Assembly (NCBI GenBank): GCA_019245115.1
Contig: JAFARZ010000125.1
Coordinates: forward strand, 1-41,336
Origin: Streptosporangiaceae bacterium
Lineage (GTDB): Bacteria; Actinomycetota; Actinomycetes; Streptosporangiales; Streptosporangiaceae
Direction of reading: 5' to 3'
Length of the DNA stretch: 41,336 nt
Within the stretch, counting starts at the first letter, position 1, and each line of letters begins with the position of its first letter. This document shows, one piece after another, positions 21,344 through 30,752 of the stretch. The notes below the pieces were generated by a model. It worked only from the letters and a program-made list of their open reading frames with translations, was not told where the DNA came from and made no database searches. Position numbers and translations under genes: made by a program.

Positions 21344-22759
21344 GTGACCAAACTGGCGATTCTCGGCGGCGGCGGGTTCCGGGTACCGCTGGTGCATCGC
21401 GCGCTGCTGCGCGCCTCCGGGACGCTGGCCGGGCTCGACGTCGTGCTGTTCGATCCCGATCCGGGCCGGCTCGCGGTGATAGAGACGGTGCTGGCCCAGC
21501 AGGCAGAAGCCCTCCGGAGCGCGGCCGGCCAGGGTACCGGTCCCGCGCCGGAGGTCAGCTCGACCACCGACCTGAGCGTCGCGCTGGACGGCGCAGACTT
21601 CGTGTTCTCGGCCATCCGGGTCGGCGGCCTCGCCGGGCGGGTCAATGACGAACACGTGGCCCTGCGCCACGGCGTGCTCGGTCAGGAGACCACCGGCCCT
21701 GGCGGTATCGCCTACGGTTTGCGGACGATCCCCGTCGCCGTGCGGATCGCCGAGGAGGCCGCCAGGCTGTGCCCCGGAGCATGGGTTATCAACTTCACCA
21801 ATCCGGCTGGCATGATCACCGAGGCGATGCGGTCCGTGCTGGGCGAGCGCGTGATCGGGATCTGCGACACGCCGGGCGGGCTGTACCGGAGGGCCGCGGC
21901 GGCACTCGGTATCCCGGCCGACGCCGTCCGCCCGGATTACGTGGGCCTGAACCACCTCGGGTGGCTGCGCGGGCTGAGCTACCAGGGGCGGGATGTCCTG
22001 CCTGATCTCCTCGCCGATGACCAGGCGCTGGCCGGGCTCGAGGAGACCCTCATGTTCGGCGCGTCCTGGCTGCGCACGCTCGGCTGCGTCCCGAACGAGT
22101 ACCTCTTCTACTACTACTTCAACAGAGAGGCGATCAGCTCGATCCGCGCGATGGAGGGAACCCGGGGTGAGTTCCTGGCCCGGCAGCAGGCTGAGTTCTA
22201 CGCCGCGGCCGCGGCGGCGCCGGATCGCGCGCTCGCGCTGTGGCGCGCGACCAGCGACGATCGGCGAGCTCGGTACATGGCCGAGGCGCGCCCGCCGGGC
22301 GCCGCGCATGACACGGACGCCGCGCATGACACGGGCGGCCACGACGAGGAGATAGCCGGATACGAGGGGGTCGCGTTGAACGTGATGACCGCGATCGCGG
22401 AGGACCAGGAAAAGGTGATCATTCTCAACGTGCCAGGCCGCGGTGCGCTCAGCGGTCTCGACGGCGACGCGGTCGTGGAGCTTCCGTGCGCCGTGAACGC
22501 CACCGGCGCGCATCCGCTGGCCACTGCCCCGCCGCTGCCCTCTCAGCTCGGCCTTATGCAGCAGGTCAAGGCCGTGGAGCGGTTCACCATCGAGGCGGCG
22601 ACCACGGGTTCGCCGGACGCGGCGCTGCGGGCATTCGCCCTGCACCCCCTGGTCGACTCGGTGTCAGTGGCACGTGAACTGGTTAACGGCTACATCGCGG
22701 CGATCCCAGAGGTCGCCCGCGTGCTCGGCGCCGGCGCCTCGGCCGGGGCGGCCTTGTGA
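21344..22759 (+). CDS. GH4 6-phospho-glycosidase (first copy)
   Basis: The 471-residue protein is a GH4 enzyme, the NAD- and Mn-dependent family that cleaves by transient oxidation at C3. Seen are the Rossmann start KLAILGGGGFRVPLVHRALL, GQETTGPGGIAYGLRTIPVA, INFTNPAG, the metal-Cys region IGICDTPGG and the metal-His region GLNHLGW. Sequence type is nearest to 6-phospho-beta-glucosidases. Residues 320-331 hold an in-frame duplication, AAHDTDAAHDTG. The start is GTG 21344 after AAGGGGGG. Its stop overlaps the kinase start (GTGA). GH4 enzymes normally need a 6-phosphorylated substrate, which here must come from a kinase. Confidence 0.9.
   Translation: MTKLAILGGGGFRVPLVHRALLRASGTLAGLDVVLFDPDPGRLAVIETVLAQQAEALRSAAGQGTGPAPEVSSTTDLSVALDGADFVFSAIRVGGLAGRVNDEHVALRHGVLGQETTGPGGIAYGLRTIPVAVRIAEEAARLCPGAWVINFTNPAGMITEAMRSVLGERVIGICDTPGGLYRRAAAALGIPADAVRPDYVGLNHLGWLRGLSYQGRDVLPDLLADDQALAGLEETLMFGASWLRTLGCVPNEYLFYYYFNREAISSIRAMEGTRGEFLARQQAEFYAAAAAAPDRALALWRATSDDRRARYMAEARPPGAAHDTDAAHDTGGHDEEIAGYEGVALNVMTAIAEDQEKVIILNVPGRGALSGLDGDAVVELPCAVNATGAHPLATAPPLPSQLGLMQQVKAVERFTIEAATTGSPDAALRAFALHPLVDSVSVARELVNGYIAAIPEVARVLGAGASAGAAL
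22301..22336 (+). repeat. In-frame 18-bp tandem duplication within the GH4 gene
   Basis: GCCGCGCATGACACGGAC (22301-22318) is followed by GCCGCGCATGACACGGGC (22319-22336), with one difference. It encodes AAHDTD-AAHDTG in a loop and keeps the frame. Confidence 0.85.
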
Positions 22760-23865
22760 CAGCGCGCGCGGCCGGGCAGGCTTCTCCGCTGCCGGGCCCT
22801 CTCGCCGGCCGTCTGGCCGATCCGTGCGCCGAGCGGAACCGGGTCCAGCTCGGCGGCGGCCCCGGTCTGGACGTGTTCCTGTCCGGCACGGTGTTCATGG
22901 ACGTGATCTTCACCGGCCTGAAGGGCACGCCAGCACCAGGTACCGAGATTCTCACCTCCGGGCTCGGGTCCGCGCCCGGCGGCATCGCCAATCTGGCGGT
23001 CGCGCTCAGCCGGCTCGGGCTGAAGGTAGGGCTCGCCGCCGCATTCGGTGACGACATGTTCGGCAGCTACCTGTGGCGCACCCTCGCCGAGCAGGAGGGG
23101 GTCGACCTGTCCGAGTCGCGGCAGCTTCCCGGCTGGCCGACGCCGGTGACCGTGTCGCTGTCCGACGGAAGCGACCGGAGCATGATCACCTACAGCGAGC
23201 CGCCACCGCTCGACCCGGCCAAGCTCGTTACGTCGGTGCCGCCCGTCCGGGCCTGCTTCAGCCACATCGGCTCGCCCCCTCCGCAATGGGTCCGCGAGGC
23301 ACGTGCCAGCGGCGCCATTGTCTTCGCCGACGTGGGCTGGGACCCGTCGGGTGCCTGGTCGCCCTCGGTACTGGATCGCCTGGGCGCGGTTGACGTGTTC
23401 GTGCCGAACGCCATCGAGGCGATGTCCTACACGCGCACCTCGTCTCCCGAGGCGGCTCTCGCCGCCCTGGGCGGCAGGGCGCCGGTATGCGTGGTCAAGG
23501 CCGGCCCGAACGGGGCGCTCGGCATCGACAGCCGCACCGGTGAACAGGCCAGTGCGCCGGCGCTCCCGGTCACCGTGCTGGATCCGACCGGCGCGGGTGA
23601 TGTGTTCAACGCCGGGTTCATCTTCGGCACCCTGGCTGGCTGGCCGCTCGCGCAGCGGCTGAGGTTCGCCAACCTCTGTGCCGGGCTATCGGTCCGGCAT
23701 CATTCCGGATCGCTCGGCGCGCCGTGCTGGGGCGAGATCGCGGACTGGGGCGAGAACCAGGACGTGCCCGCTGACACCCTGGCCGACTACGCCTTCGTCC
23801 TTCCCTATATCCCCGACGCGGCCGCCGACACAGTGGTCCGCGCCCTTCCCACGGTGCGAACATGA
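22756..23865 (+). CDS. PfkB-family carbohydrate kinase
   Basis: The 369-residue ribokinase-fold protein has the N-terminal G-D-type start (LDVFLSGTVFMDVIFTGL), GGIANLAVALSRLGLKVGLA, FGDDMFGSYLW and the catalytic anion-hole signature VLDPTGAGDVFNAGF with the base Asp. An extra 37 or so residues precede the domain and may reflect a downstream start. PfkB kinases phosphorylate sugars, sugar phosphates or nucleosides with ATP. In this operon it could phosphorylate the imported sugar or a released monosaccharide. It overlaps both neighbours by four bases. Confidence 0.9.
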   Translation: MTARAAGQASPLPGPLAGRLADPCAERNRVQLGGGPGLDVFLSGTVFMDVIFTGLKGTPAPGTEILTSGLGSAPGGIANLAVALSRLGLKVGLAAAFGDDMFGSYLWRTLAEQEGVDLSESRQLPGWPTPVTVSLSDGSDRSMITYSEPPPLDPAKLVTSVPPVRACFSHIGSPPPQWVREARASGAIVFADVGWDPSGAWSPSVLDRLGAVDVFVPNAIEAMSYTRTSSPEAALAALGGRAPVCVVKAGPNGALGIDSRTGEQASAPALPVTVLDPTGAGDVFNAGFIFGTLAGWPLAQRLRFANLCAGLSVRHHSGSLGAPCWGEIADWGENQDVPADTLADYAFVLPYIPDAAADTVVRALPTVRT

Positions 23866-25112
23866 AACTAACTGTCATCGGTGGTGGATCCACCTACACT
23901 CCCGAACTCGCCGATGGTCTGGCCCGGCTCAACCTGCCGGTCGACGAACTGGTGCTGGTCGACCCGGATCTTGACCGGCTGTCCGCCGTCGGCGCCGTGT
24001 CGGCCCGGATCATGGGACGCTACGGGCACCCGGCGCGGGTCCGCTGGACCTCCAGCCTCGACGACGGCCTGGAGGGAGCGGACTCGGTGCTGATCCAGCT
24101 CCGAATCGGCGGCCAGGCGGCCCGTCAGCGCGACGAGACCTGGCCGCTCGACTGCGGCTGTGTCGGTCAGGAAACCACCGGGGCTGGCGGCCTTGCAAAA
24201 GCTCTCCGCACGGTGCCCATAGTTATTGATATCGCCGAACGTACGGCGCGACGGGCTTCGCCCTACGCGACGATAATCGACTTCACCAATCCGGTGGGCA
24301 TCGTCACGCGGGCTTTGCTGACCGGCGGCTACCGGGCGATCGGGTTGTGCAACGTCGCGATCGGCTTCCAGCGCAAGTTCGCCGCGATGCTCGGGGTCGA
24401 GCCGGCGCGGGTGGCGCTCGGCCACGTCGGCCTGAACCACCTCACGTGGGAGCGCTCGGTCACGGTAGATGGCACCGACCGGCTGCCCGGTTTGCTCGAC
24501 GCGCACGTCAAGGAGATCAGCGACGAGATTGAGTTGCCGGTGTCGCTGGTGCAGTCGCTCGGCATGGTGCCGTCCTACTACCTCCGCTACTACTACGCGC
24601 ACGACAAGGTCGTCAGCGAACTGCGTGGTACGCGTACCCGCGCGGAGGTCGTCATGGAGGTGGAGCGGGATCTGCTGCGTCAGTATCTTGACCCGGCCCT
24701 GGACCGCAAGCCGGAGGCACTGTCCAAGCGCGGCGGCGCGTTCTATTCCGAAGCCGCGGTCGACCTGCTCGTCGCACTGACCGGCTCCTCCGACAGCCCC
24801 CTGGTCGTCAACGTCACGAACGAGGGCACGCTCCCGTTCCTCCCTTCGGACGCGGTCATCGAGGTTCCCGCGGCGATCGACGCGACGGGGGCGGCGCCGT
24901 TGCCGGTCTCCCCGGTCGGACCGTTGTTGCGCGGCCTGATCGCCCACGTCTACGCGTACGAGGAACTGGCGCTTGACGCCGCGATCCACGGCGGCCGGCA
25001 GCGCGTCTACGACGCGCTGCTCGCCCACCCGCTGGTGGGCCAGTACGACGTGGCGGAATGCCTGACGGATAAGTTGCTCGCCGAGAACGCGAGGTACCTC
25101 CCATGGGCGTGA
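23862..25112 (+). CDS. GH4 6-phospho-glycosidase (second copy)
   Basis: The 416-residue protein is more typical of 6-phospho-beta-glucosidases than the first copy. Seen: MKLTVIGGGSTYTPELADGL at the start, VGQETTGAGGLAKALRTVPI, IIDFTNPVGIVTRALL, the metal-Cys region IGLCNVAIG and metal-His GLNHLTWER, then YYLRYYYAHDKV. NAD and Mn are the expected cofactors. The two GH4 proteins are clearly divergent, which suggests different substrates rather than a recent duplication. ATG 23862 overlaps the kinase stop; the 3' end overlaps the GH9 gene by 10 bases. Confidence 0.92.
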   Translation: MKLTVIGGGSTYTPELADGLARLNLPVDELVLVDPDLDRLSAVGAVSARIMGRYGHPARVRWTSSLDDGLEGADSVLIQLRIGGQAARQRDETWPLDCGCVGQETTGAGGLAKALRTVPIVIDIAERTARRASPYATIIDFTNPVGIVTRALLTGGYRAIGLCNVAIGFQRKFAAMLGVEPARVALGHVGLNHLTWERSVTVDGTDRLPGLLDAHVKEISDEIELPVSLVQSLGMVPSYYLRYYYAHDKVVSELRGTRTRAEVVMEVERDLLRQYLDPALDRKPEALSKRGGAFYSEAAVDLLVALTGSSDSPLVVNVTNEGTLPFLPSDAVIEVPAAIDATGAAPLPVSPVGPLLRGLIAHVYAYEELALDAAIHGGRQRVYDALLAHPLVGQYDVAECLTDKLLAENARYLPWA

Positions 25113-27007
25113 CCACCCTGGGCACCATTGCCCTCGCCGGAATGATGGGTATTACGGCTGTTATAGCAACCAAGACAACCATCATTTCCGCGGAGGTGCG
25201 CATCAACCAAGTCGGTTACGTCACTAATGCGTCGAAGGTCGCGTTCGCGATGCTGCCGCAACGCGTAGCAAACGTGGCGTTCACGATCACCGCTGGGAAC
25301 CGTGTCGTGTTCCGGGGAGTTTCCCGCGACGACCTCGGTGCGTGGAACAAGAACTATCCGGCGGTTTATGAACTCGACTTTTCGTCGTTGCGATCTTCTG
25401 GGACCTATCGCGTCCACGTAGGGTCAGCCGTATCGTCGGCGTTCGCTATCGCCAGCCCGGCCGTTCTCTATACCCGACTGGTCAACAACGGTGTGCGTTA
25501 CTTCACCTCGGAACGCGACGGGCCGGACGTGAACCCGTCGGTGCTGAACCGCCAGCCGGCCAACCTGACCGATGAGCACGCCTACGTGTATGCCGATCCG
25601 GACTACGACAGCAACGACAACCTGATCGGCACGTTCCACAAGATAGGCGGGCCGGTCGACGTGTCCGGCGGCTGGTTCGACGCCGGTGGCGGCTACGAGA
25701 AGTTCGCCTACACGGCCAGTTACGCCGACGCCTTGCTGCTCATGGCACAAAGAGCTCTGTTGAATAAGCAGGGCCCCCGGGAGTCCGCGACGCTAGGGGC
25801 GGAGGCGCAGTTCGGGCTGGAGTGGCTGGCCAAGCTGTGGAACCCGGCCCAGAAGGTGATGTACATCCAGGTCGGCATCGGCAACGGCAGCGCACCGACC
25901 AAGCAGTACCCGAACGGCCAGATACAGGGCGACTACAACTTCTGGTTCACGCCGCAGAGCGAGGACCGGCTGAACGTGAGCAAGGGCGGCGACCCCGGCC
26001 CGACCGCGTACTACGTCAAGTACCGGCCGGTGTTTGAGGCCGCGCCGCCTGGCCAGCCGGTGAGCCCGGAGCTGGCGGGCCGGTTCGCCGCCGACTTCGC
26101 CCTCGCCGCGCAGTTGCGGGCCAAGGGCGACCCGGTGGGTGCGCGGGAACTGCTCACGCTGGCGCGCGGTGTCTACGCGGACGCCAGGACCACGAACGTC
26201 GGGCAGATCACGACCACGTTCCCGCACGACTACTACCCGGGAAGCGAATGGCAGAGCGCCATGGCGTGGGGCGCCGCTGAACTGGCCCTGGCCGACGCGG
26301 CCACGGGAGCGTCATCCGCCCAGCTGCACACCGACCTGGAAGCGGCGGCCAGGTGGACCAGGGCATACCTCGCCGAAGGTCCCCATCGCGACACGTTCAA
26401 CCTGTATGACAACGGCGCGGTCGCCGAGGCCGAATTGCTGCGGGCGATGCACGCGACGGATCAGCGGGTGATCGCGCCGGGCACGGTACTGAACGACATG
26501 GCCGCGCAGCTGCGGGCCGGACAGGCCGCGGCGAAGGGCGATCCTTTCCAGCTCGGCACCCAGCTGGGCGCCTCCGACGCGTCGCCGCACGCGTTCGGCC
26601 TGTACATCACGAACGCCCTCTACACCGAAAACGGCGGCTCCACCCAGTACCGGTCGTTCGCCCAGCAGCAGCTGAACTTCGCGCTCGGCGCCAACGCCTG
26701 GGGCAGCTCGTTCGTAGCCGGCGCCGGCAGCACGTTCCCGCACTGCATGCAGAGCGAGATCGCCAACCTGAATAGCGGCATCCAATTGGGTGCCACAACC
26801 GACGGCCCGAGCGGCACTTCCAACTTCACCGGCCTGGGCACTGCCCCGGGGATGAGGGCGTGCAGCGCCGGAAACTATGGTCCGTTCGATACCGCGACAG
26901 CCAGCTATGAGGACAACGTGGTGGCCTGGCCGTCGGTTGAGCCGGCCGACGACTACACGGCTAACTCGCTGTTCGCCTTCGCATTGGGCGCGGTGGGTCT
27001 TGGCTGA
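25103..27007 (+). CDS. GH9 glycosidase with altered catalytic motif
   Basis: The 634-residue protein has an N-terminal Ig-like CelD_N domain (RINQVGYVTNASKVAFAM) and an (alpha/alpha)6 GH9 domain (VDVSGGWFDAGGGYEKFAYT, FALGANAWGSSFV, FPHCMQSEIANL, VEPADDYTANSLFAFA). GH9 includes endo- and exo-beta-glucanases and exo-glucosaminidases. The catalytic acid Glu (VEPADDYTA) is present. The usual DAGD motif reads DAGGGYEKF, so the Asp that acts as base is Gly or displaced. The N-terminus MGVTTLGTIALAGMMGITAV is hydrophobic but lacks basic residues, so secretion is uncertain. The first 300 bases are less GC-rich than the neighbours. Confidence 0.82.
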   Translation: MGVTTLGTIALAGMMGITAVIATKTTIISAEVRINQVGYVTNASKVAFAMLPQRVANVAFTITAGNRVVFRGVSRDDLGAWNKNYPAVYELDFSSLRSSGTYRVHVGSAVSSAFAIASPAVLYTRLVNNGVRYFTSERDGPDVNPSVLNRQPANLTDEHAYVYADPDYDSNDNLIGTFHKIGGPVDVSGGWFDAGGGYEKFAYTASYADALLLMAQRALLNKQGPRESATLGAEAQFGLEWLAKLWNPAQKVMYIQVGIGNGSAPTKQYPNGQIQGDYNFWFTPQSEDRLNVSKGGDPGPTAYYVKYRPVFEAAPPGQPVSPELAGRFAADFALAAQLRAKGDPVGARELLTLARGVYADARTTNVGQITTTFPHDYYPGSEWQSAMAWGAAELALADAATGASSAQLHTDLEAAARWTRAYLAEGPHRDTFNLYDNGAVAEAELLRAMHATDQRVIAPGTVLNDMAAQLRAGQAAAKGDPFQLGTQLGASDASPHAFGLYITNALYTENGGSTQYRSFAQQQLNFALGANAWGSSFVAGAGSTFPHCMQSEIANLNSGIQLGATTDGPSGTSNFTGLGTAPGMRACSAGNYGPFDTATASYEDNVVAWPSVEPADDYTANSLFAFALGAVGLG

Positions 27008-27995
27008 AATCGGCAAGGGCGCGATCCTGGCGCTGGACGGCGGCAACAGCAAGACGGACGTCGCCCTGGTCTCCACCGACGGCGCGGTGCTGGCATCCGT
27101 ACGCGGCGCTGGGGTCAACTCTCATGAGTCCGGGGCGGACTCCACCGTCCGTGGCCTGGACGAACTCGTCCAGCGGGTGGTGCGGCAGGCCGGTGAGGTC
27201 CCGGTGCTGCACACCGTGGCATGCCTGGCCAACGCGGACCTGCCCGAGGAGGAAGAGGAACTGGCTGCCGAGGTACGGGCCGCGGGGTGGAGCCCGACCA
27301 GCACGGTGGTCAACGACACGTTCGCGATCCTCCGCTCTGGGCTGCGCGACGACGAACCGCACTGGGGCGTCGCGGTGGTCTGCGGCGCGGGCATCAACTG
27401 CGTCGGCGTGGCCCCGGATGGCCGCGTGACCAGGTTTCTCGCCCTCGGCCAGCTCACCGGCGACTGGGGCGGCGGGTACGGCCTGGGTCGCGAGGTCATG
27501 TGGCACGCCATTCGCGACGAGGACGGCCGCGGTCCCCGGACCGCACTCACCCAGCGCGTGCGGGAGTTCTTCAACGCGGACAGGGTCGAGGACGTGGCCG
27601 TCGGCATCCACAAGGGCAAGGTAGCGGACGAGGAACTGAACGGCCTGGCCCCGCTCCTGCTGCGGACTTCAGCCGCGGGCGACGAGGTCGCCCGCGGCAT
27701 CGTCGGCCACCTCGCCGAGGAGATCGCGATCCTGGCCGTCGTAGCCATGCGGCGTCTCGCCCTCACCGCTCTCGCCACCCCGGTCGTGCTCGGCGGCGGC
27801 GTGATCACGGCCGGGGACCGGATCTTGATGACCGGCATCACCGACCGCTTGACCCAGGTCGCACCGAGCGCCCAGATCCGCGTCATCGACGTTCCGCCCG
27901 TGGTGGGCGCGGCGCTGCTCGCCCTCGACCACGTCCAGGCCCCGCCCACGGCCGAGTCCTGCCTGCGGGCCAGCTTCGCCCGGATGGCCCGGTGA
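27000..27995 (+). CDS. BadF/BadG-type sugar kinase (GlcNAc kinase-like)
   Basis: The 331-residue ASKHA-fold ATPase starts AEIGKGAILALDGGNSKTDV with the phosphate-1 motif, then TVVNDTFAILRSG, VAVVCGAGINCVGV, LGQLTGDWGGGYGLGREVMW and VVLGGGVITAGD. This is the BadF/BadG/BcrA/BcrD family branch annotated as N-acetylglucosamine kinases. The start is taken as TTG 27000, overlapping the GH9 stop; the next in-frame candidates lie inside the ATP motif. It is the last gene of the operon. It is a candidate for phosphorylating the imported sugar before GH4 cleavage, or free GlcNAc or glucosamine afterwards. Confidence 0.87.
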   Translation: MAEIGKGAILALDGGNSKTDVALVSTDGAVLASVRGAGVNSHESGADSTVRGLDELVQRVVRQAGEVPVLHTVACLANADLPEEEEELAAEVRAAGWSPTSTVVNDTFAILRSGLRDDEPHWGVAVVCGAGINCVGVAPDGRVTRFLALGQLTGDWGGGYGLGREVMWHAIRDEDGRGPRTALTQRVREFFNADRVEDVAVGIHKGKVADEELNGLAPLLLRTSAAGDEVARGIVGHLAEEIAILAVVAMRRLALTALATPVVLGGGVITAGDRILMTGITDRLTQVAPSAQIRVIDVPPVVGAALLALDHVQAPPTAESCLRASFARMAR

Positions 27996-28001
27996 GGGTG
28001 C

Positions 28002-28586
28002 TCACCGCTCTGTTCTGTCGAGCCACTTCGGGACGAATACGGGTTCCCACGTGCTCAGCCGGTCGAGCATCCGGCCAGGATCCGATTCCATGATCACCAT
28101 GTCCCGGTGCTCGGGGAGAATGAAACGCTGCCGCGTGGCCCCCTCCAAGAGGTCATGCAATGGCCCGAAGTAGCCACCGACGTCGAGGACACCGCACGGC
28201 TTCGCGTGAATTCCGAGCTGAGTCCAGGTGACCACCTCGAAGAACTCATCCAGCGTCCCGAAACCACCGGGCAGCATGATGAACCCGTCGGCCTTGTCGG
28301 CCATCGCGGCCTTGCGCTCATGCATGGTCTCCACGACCTCGAGGCTGGTCAGGCCGCGATGAGCGACCTCCTTCGCCTCCAGCGCCCGGGTGATGACGCC
28401 ATGAACCTCGCCGCCTCCGGCGAGGACCGCGTCCGCCACCACTCCCATCAGCCCCACGTGCCCGCCGCCGTAGACCAGCCGGACTCCGCGTCCGGCCAGC
28501 GTGCGGCCCAGCGATTCCGCGGCCGCCGCGAAGCCTGGATCCGCGCCACGACTCGATGCACAGTAGACACCCACCGACGACAGCAT
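28002..28586 (-). CDS. LOG family protein (TIGR00730 type)
   Basis: The 194-residue Rossmann-like protein has [34 protein letters not shown], the PGGxGTxxE motif as [17 protein letters not shown] and [23 protein letters not shown] proteins release free bases from nucleotide 5'-monophosphates (cytokinin-activating in plants and some actinobacteria); in most bacteria the physiological role is unclear. I chose ATG 28586; a longer frame exists but its extra residues do not match the family. It is convergent with the kinase gene (six bases apart) and divergent from pgm. Confidence 0.88.
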   Translation of the reverse strand: MLSSVGVYCASSRGADPGFAAAAESLGRTLAGRGVRLVYGGGHVGLMGVVADAVLAGGGEVHGVITRALEAKEVAHRGLTSLEVVETMHERKAAMADKADGFIMLPGGFGTLDEFFEVVTWTQLGIHAKPCGVLDVGGYFGPLHDLLEGATRQRFILPEHRDMVIMESDPGRMLDRLSTWEPVFVPKWLDRTER

Positions 28587-28667
28587 CACCGCATAGTACC
28601 GGGCACCTGCGTTCCCCGGCCGGCCCTTGCTGTCAGTGATCGTCTTGCCGCGTGTCAGTATGGCGTT

Positions 28668-30308
28668 ATGGCCGATCCGCGTGCGGGCCAGCCCGCCAAC
28701 CATGATGATCTGGTGGACGTCGCGAAGCTGGTCACCGCGTATTACGCGGTGCACCCCGATCCCGGTGATATCGCCCAGCGGGTGTCGTTCGGAACGTCTG
28801 GGCACCGAGGATCGGCGTTCACGGGGACCTTCAACGAGGATCACATCCTCGCTACCACGCAGGCGATCTGCGACTACCGTGCCAGGCACGGCATCGACGG
28901 GCCGCTGTACCTGGGCGCTGACACGCACGCGCTGTCCGAGCCGGCTCAGGTCAGCGCGCTTGAGGTGCTAGCCGCCAACGACGTCCGGGTGCTGATAGAT
29001 TCCCGCGGCGGGTACACCCCGACCCCGGCGGTATCCCGCGCGATCCTGGCGCATAACGGGCCCGGGCACGGACCCCAGGCCGACGGGATCGTGGTCACGC
29101 CTTCGCACAACCCGCCATCTGACGGCGGGTTCAAGTACAACCCGCCTGACGGCGGGCCGGCCGGCACCGACGTCACCCGGGAGATACAGGACCGGGCCAA
29201 CGAGCTCCTCGGCAGCGGGCTGAAGGCGGTACGCCAGATACCCTATGCGCAGGCCGTCGCGGCCGGCACGACGAGGAAGTTCGACTTCCTCGACGGCTAC
29301 GTGTCGGCTCTGGCACGCGTGGTGGATCTGGCCGCCATCAAGAACGCAGGGGTGCGCGTCGGCGCCGATCCGCTTGGCGGCGCCAGCGTGGCGTACTGGG
29401 GCGAGATCGGCGAGCGCTACGGCCTGGATCTGGCCGTGGTCAACCCGGAGGTAGACCCGACGTTCCGGTTCATGACCCTGGACTGGGACGGCAAGATCCG
29501 GATGGACTGCTCATCCCCGTACGCCATGGCCGGCCTGATCCGTCGCCAGCACGAGTTCACGATCGCGACCGGGAACGATACCGACGCGGACCGGCATGGC
29601 ATCGTCACGCCCGACGCGGGACTGCTCAACCCCAACCACTACCTGGCGGTCGCTATCAGCTACCTGTACCAGCACCGTGACGGCTGGCCGCGGCAAGCCG
29701 CCGTCGGCAAGACGCTGGTCAGCTCGTCGATGATCGACCGGGTGGCTGAGGGCCTGGAGCGCACGCTGCTTGAGGTGCCGGTCGGGTTCAAGTGGTTCGT
29801 GCCCGGCCTGCTGGACGGCTCGGTGGCCTTCGGCGGGGAGGAGAGTGCCGGGGCATCGTTCTTGCAGCGCGATGGGTCGGTGTGGACGACCGACAAGGAC
29901 GGGATCATCCTCGCGCTGCTCGCATCGGAGATCACGGCGGTCACCGGGCAGTCGCCGTCACAGCTCTATCGTGACCTCACCGGCCGCTACGGGGATCCCG
30001 CCTACGCCCGTATCGACAGCCCAGCCAACCGCGAGCAGAAGGAAGCGCTCGCCAGGCTCTCCCCCGAACAGGTGCGGGCCAGTGAGCTCGCGGGCGAGAA
30101 GATCATCGCGGCGCTGACGACGGCCCCGGGCAATGGCGCGCCGATCGGCGGCCTCAAGGTGATCGCCGAGTCTGGATGGTTCGCCGCCCGCCCGTCCGGC
30201 ACCGAGGACGTCTACAAGCTCTACGCGGAATCCTTCCGCGGCCCGGACCACCTCGCCGCCATCCAGGAACAAGCCAAGGCCATCATCGCCACGGCCATCG
30301 GCGGCTGA
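28668..30308 (+). CDS. pgm: Alpha-D-glucose phosphate-specific phosphoglucomutase
   Basis: The 546-residue enzyme interconverts glucose-1-phosphate and glucose-6-phosphate, linking glycogen or alpha-glucan turnover to glycolysis. Signatures: [20 protein letters not shown] at the N-terminus, the phosphoserine loop [15 protein letters not shown], the Mg loop [11 protein letters not shown], the sugar-binding [10 protein letters not shown] and the phosphate-binding [16 protein letters not shown]. The length is normal for the family. ATG 28668 follows a short 5' region without a clear ribosome site, as in leaderless actinobacterial messages. It could serve the nearby GH13 and GH4 pathways. Confidence 0.95.
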   Translation: MADPRAGQPANHDDLVDVAKLVTAYYAVHPDPGDIAQRVSFGTSGHRGSAFTGTFNEDHILATTQAICDYRARHGIDGPLYLGADTHALSEPAQVSALEVLAANDVRVLIDSRGGYTPTPAVSRAILAHNGPGHGPQADGIVVTPSHNPPSDGGFKYNPPDGGPAGTDVTREIQDRANELLGSGLKAVRQIPYAQAVAAGTTRKFDFLDGYVSALARVVDLAAIKNAGVRVGADPLGGASVAYWGEIGERYGLDLAVVNPEVDPTFRFMTLDWDGKIRMDCSSPYAMAGLIRRQHEFTIATGNDTDADRHGIVTPDAGLLNPNHYLAVAISYLYQHRDGWPRQAAVGKTLVSSSMIDRVAEGLERTLLEVPVGFKWFVPGLLDGSVAFGGEESAGASFLQRDGSVWTTDKDGIILALLASEITAVTGQSPSQLYRDLTGRYGDPAYARIDSPANREQKEALARLSPEQVRASELAGEKIIAALTTAPGNGAPIGGLKVIAESGWFAARPSGTEDVYKLYAESFRGPDHLAAIQEQAKAIIATAIGG

Positions 30309-30381
30309 GCCTACGCTCCCTGTCCAGCGCGGGGCGGCAGGGGCAGCGGGAGTGCGGCCGGGTATCTGCGACACTCGGGGG

Positions 30382-30729
30382 ATGCAGAAGATCTCCCTGG
30401 ACGCCCTGGCTCGTGAGCATCTCGAGCGGGCCCGGTCGGCGCCGAGCGGTCGCAGCGCCGAAACTGTCTACGGCGGACATGAGCACGTGCTCCGCCAGGC
30501 GCTGGTGACGCTGGTCAAAGGCAGGTCACTGGCCGAGCACGAGAACCCGGGCGAGGCCACCGTCGTCGTGCTGCGCGGGCGGGTGCGGATCACGGCTGGA
30601 GCCGACGCGTGGGAGGCACGCGAAGGCGACCTGCTGATCGTGCCCGCCGCCCGGCATAACCTCGAGGCGGTCGAGGACTCCGCCGTGCTGCTCACTGTCG
30701 CGAAAGAACGAGCGCCGGCCCAGGCCTGA
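30382..30729 (+). CDS. Small cupin-domain protein
   Basis: The 115-residue single-domain cupin has the first motif region around ALVTLVKGRSLAEHENPGEA and TVVVLRGRVRITAG, and the second around AREGDLLIVPAARHNLEAVE. The His/Glu set is partly conserved (EHENPGEA, RHNL), so metal binding is possible. Such proteins are often annotated as LuxR-associated or sugar-type cupins without known function. The start is ATG 30382. It follows pgm by 73 bases on the same strand. Confidence 0.8.
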   Translation: MQKISLDALAREHLERARSAPSGRSAETVYGGHEHVLRQALVTLVKGRSLAEHENPGEATVVVLRGRVRITAGADAWEAREGDLLIVPAARHNLEAVEDSAVLLTVAKERAPAQA

Positions 30730-30752
30730 CGTCGCGACAGCGCGTACCGGTC

